Below, one piece after another: positions 62,625-64,000 of a stretch of 64,000 nucleotides of DNA. Numbering within the stretch: the stretch's first letter is position 1; each line of letters starts with the position of its first letter. The notes beneath the pieces were generated by a model. It worked only from the letters and a program-made list of their open reading frames with translations, had not been told where the DNA came from and did not search any database. Location of the stretch: NCBI RefSeq assembly GCF_003412465.1, contig NZ_QTJV01000017.1:1-64000 (forward strand), given 5' to 3'. This DNA is from Chitinophaga silvisoli (GTDB lineage: Bacteria; Bacteroidota; Bacteroidia; Chitinophagales; Chitinophagaceae). A program made the translations under genes and the position numbers.

Positions 62625-63542
62625 TCACACCCTTATCTCCCTCAAATCCCCCAATTTCACCACCATCTTTTTACCATATTTCCGTTCATAATCTGTAAAC
62701 CCATCATACGGCTCCAACTCGCCAAAGTCAATCCCCGTCTCCCTCCCCACCTGCTGCACACTTACCTGGTAAGTCTGGTAAGCACCATATTCAAACTCCA
62801 ATGTCTTCAATTCCTTCTCCTGACTAATCATATATGCTGTAGCAGACTTACGGCCATCCCCAGTTACAATCGCTACAACCTTCCAGAATGCCAGCGGCAC
62901 TAACGCATCCCTATACACTAAATCCTTATCTGTGAAGACAGGCCCTGTGAATACGCTGACCTGCATCCCTGCTGCTTCCGCATTATGCAGGATATAATCT
63001 TCCAGTCCTAACCAGGTCTGCTGATTCACCGCCGCCATCTGCGGACAACTATTCGTAAAGTGAAACGTATCTTTATTCGCCAACAGGGCAACTGCTTTCG
63101 TACCCCAGACAGGATCATCTCTCCGCACCATATGTCCCCTGTCCAATTTGTTATTATCATACAATGCATCACCCCACTGATCGCTTTTATCTAAGCGGCC
63201 ATCATAATACCAGGCTGTTTCCCGGGGTACATTCCGCACTGCCTGTTTACCATCAATATTCACAGCCGTGATAATCGGCAATCTTCTTTCGGCAGACATC
63301 ACCACCGAGAAATGTTCATAATTCAGTACGTCCTTTCCCGTATCTTTTCCATACCGGATCTGCCTGATAGTAGTAGCCGGCGGCATAGGCAATGGCAGCT
63401 CCCATCCCTTTAAAAAGGAAGCATCATATCCAGTGCGGTTATCAAATTCCTTTGGATCTGAAACCTGCTCTTGTCCTGCCTTTGCTAAAACCAGGTCACC
63501 TAAACGGACCATCGATTCGAAGCTGGTATGTTGTGTACGCAT
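62625..63542 (-). CDS. DNA/RNA non-specific endonuclease (NUC1/EndoG-type)
   Basis: 305 residues. The active-site motif DRGHMVRRDDPVWG lies near residue 135 with the general-base His; NSCPQMAAVNQQTWLGLEDY follows with the Mg-ligand Asn, and VFTGPVF(T) completes the fold. No signal peptide is visible, unlike most secreted members; the start MRTQHTSF may have lost an export sequence, or the enzyme may be an effector secreted by another route. It is codirectional with the pseudogene pair but separated from it by 59 bp. It degrades DNA and RNA with little specificity. Confidence 0.92.
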   Translation of the reverse strand: MRTQHTSFESMVRLGDLVLAKAGQEQVSDPKEFDNRTGYDASFLKGWELPLPMPPATTIRQIRYGKDTGKDVLNYEHFSVVMSAERRLPIITAVNIDGKQAVRNVPRETAWYYDGRLDKSDQWGDALYDNNKLDRGHMVRRDDPVWGTKAVALLANKDTFHFTNSCPQMAAVNQQTWLGLEDYILHNAEAAGMQVSVFTGPVFTDKDLVYRDALVPLAFWKVVAIVTGDGRKSATAYMISQEKELKTLEFEYGAYQTYQVSVQQVGRETGIDFGELEPYDGFTDYERKYGKKMVVKLGDLREIRV

Positions 63543-63608
63543 ACCGTATAGTTAACAACAAATATGCCCCGGAATAATTCTATCTTTAACTTAATAAATT
63601 TTTAATCC

Positions 63609-64000
63609 ATGAAGATCCCAAACGCATTCAACGACATCATTAAAAACCACCTTAACGTGAACGCAGCATGGCTACCGATCACCAATACATTCCAGTTGGG
63701 CGATTACGGTATTTTCTCGGATGGTGTCTTCATGCAGCTCGGTAATATCAAAGAATTCGGTATTGAGTTCGACACCGCCGAAGGCCCGGATAGCAGCATC
63801 AATTTTACTTCTTCTGAAACCAGTGTGATCAATTTTTCCGGCGGCGCACAGGTAGACGTGATCCCGCCTACAGCCGTAGATGCAAAGGTGACTATGAAGT
63901 TCGGTAACAAAGGTTCTTTCTTTGTGAAGTCTCCACTCATCAAGGTCAAAGTGATGCAAAACATCAACCAGATCGGTGCCAGGCTCAAAGATACCGAAGG
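63609..64000 (+). CDS. unknown protein, cut by the window end
   Basis: The first 130 codons are present: MKIPNAFNDIIKNHLNVNAA, WLPITNTFQLGDYGIFSDGVF, SETSVINFSGGAQVDVIPP, AKVTMKFGNKGSFFVKSP. It is soluble without a signal peptide and predicted beta-rich. No family was recognised. The gene is divergent from the endonuclease across 66 bp and continues beyond 64000. Confidence 0.75.
   Translation, partial: MKIPNAFNDIIKNHLNVNAAWLPITNTFQLGDYGIFSDGVFMQLGNIKEFGIEFDTAEGPDSSINFTSSETSVINFSGGAQVDVIPPTAVDAKVTMKFGNKGSFFVKSPLIKVKVMQNINQIGARLKDTE

Overview
The window looks like a chromosomal segment of a Bacteroidota bacterium, most likely of the Chitinophagaceae (Chitinophaga-like). The basis is family content rather than any marker gene: FecI-type sigma factors with a FecR anti-sigma factor, several GH78 alpha-L-rhamnosidases, AraC-type regulators, an FtsX-type permease relic of the kind repeated across Chitinophaga genomes, promoter-like TTTG/TAnnTTTG elements, and almost no Shine-Dalgarno sequences. 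No rRNA or tRNA genes and no CRISPR array were seen.

Layout. 1-8 kb: an envelope region with a MauE/DoxX-type membrane protein, a GT2 glycosyltransferase and two paralogous polytopic GT-C-like membrane proteins. One paralogue is destroyed by a frameshift and by an IS4-type insertion (3068-4480, 9-bp target duplication) whose own transposase carries a premature stop. An AT-rich stretch after it holds two decayed copies of a small secreted-peptide gene. 8-21 kb: AraC regulator, alpha/beta-hydrolase, a 1390-aa LRR-Roc-COR-TIR protein, a beta-helix glycosidase-like protein, two ECF sigma factors, FecR and a second AraC paralogue. 21-31 kb: a tandem array of two more LRR-Roc-COR-TIR genes and a naturally condensed TIR derivative, apparently one operon. 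31-36 kb: a two-gene GH78 operon and a small conserved gene. 36-41 kb: a DUF4157 (eCIS-effector type) protein with a restriction-endonuclease-fold toxin C-terminus, then a tight operon of three unrecognised genes. 41-46 kb: a third GH78, a second hydrolase paralogue and a GT2. 46-50 kb: a defence-like island with a winged-helix-like small protein, a run of RNA-like hairpins, a CHAT protease-like gene and an HNH endonuclease. 50-64 kb: a dead FtsX permease, small membrane proteins, an SRPBCC/alcohol dehydrogenase pair, a fourth GH78, an acyl-CoA dehydrogenase, a Fic protein with clear operator repeats, a gene/pseudogene pair, a NUC1-type nuclease and the start of an unknown gene cut by the window end.

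How it works together (inference). The four GH78 enzymes, two esterase-like hydrolases, the beta-helix protein and the AraC/FecI/FecR regulators suggest use of rhamnose-rich plant polysaccharide or glycosides, although no SusC/SusD pair is present. Superimposed are modules of conflict: Roco-TIR proteins, the DUF4157-REase effector, CHAT, HNH and Fic proteins, and a possible RloB relic. The best candidates for an undescribed system are the Roco-TIR array (three full-length copies, one with a degenerate TIR, one condensed copy), the three-gene operon at 39123-40977, and the CHAT gene with its upstream hairpin cluster.
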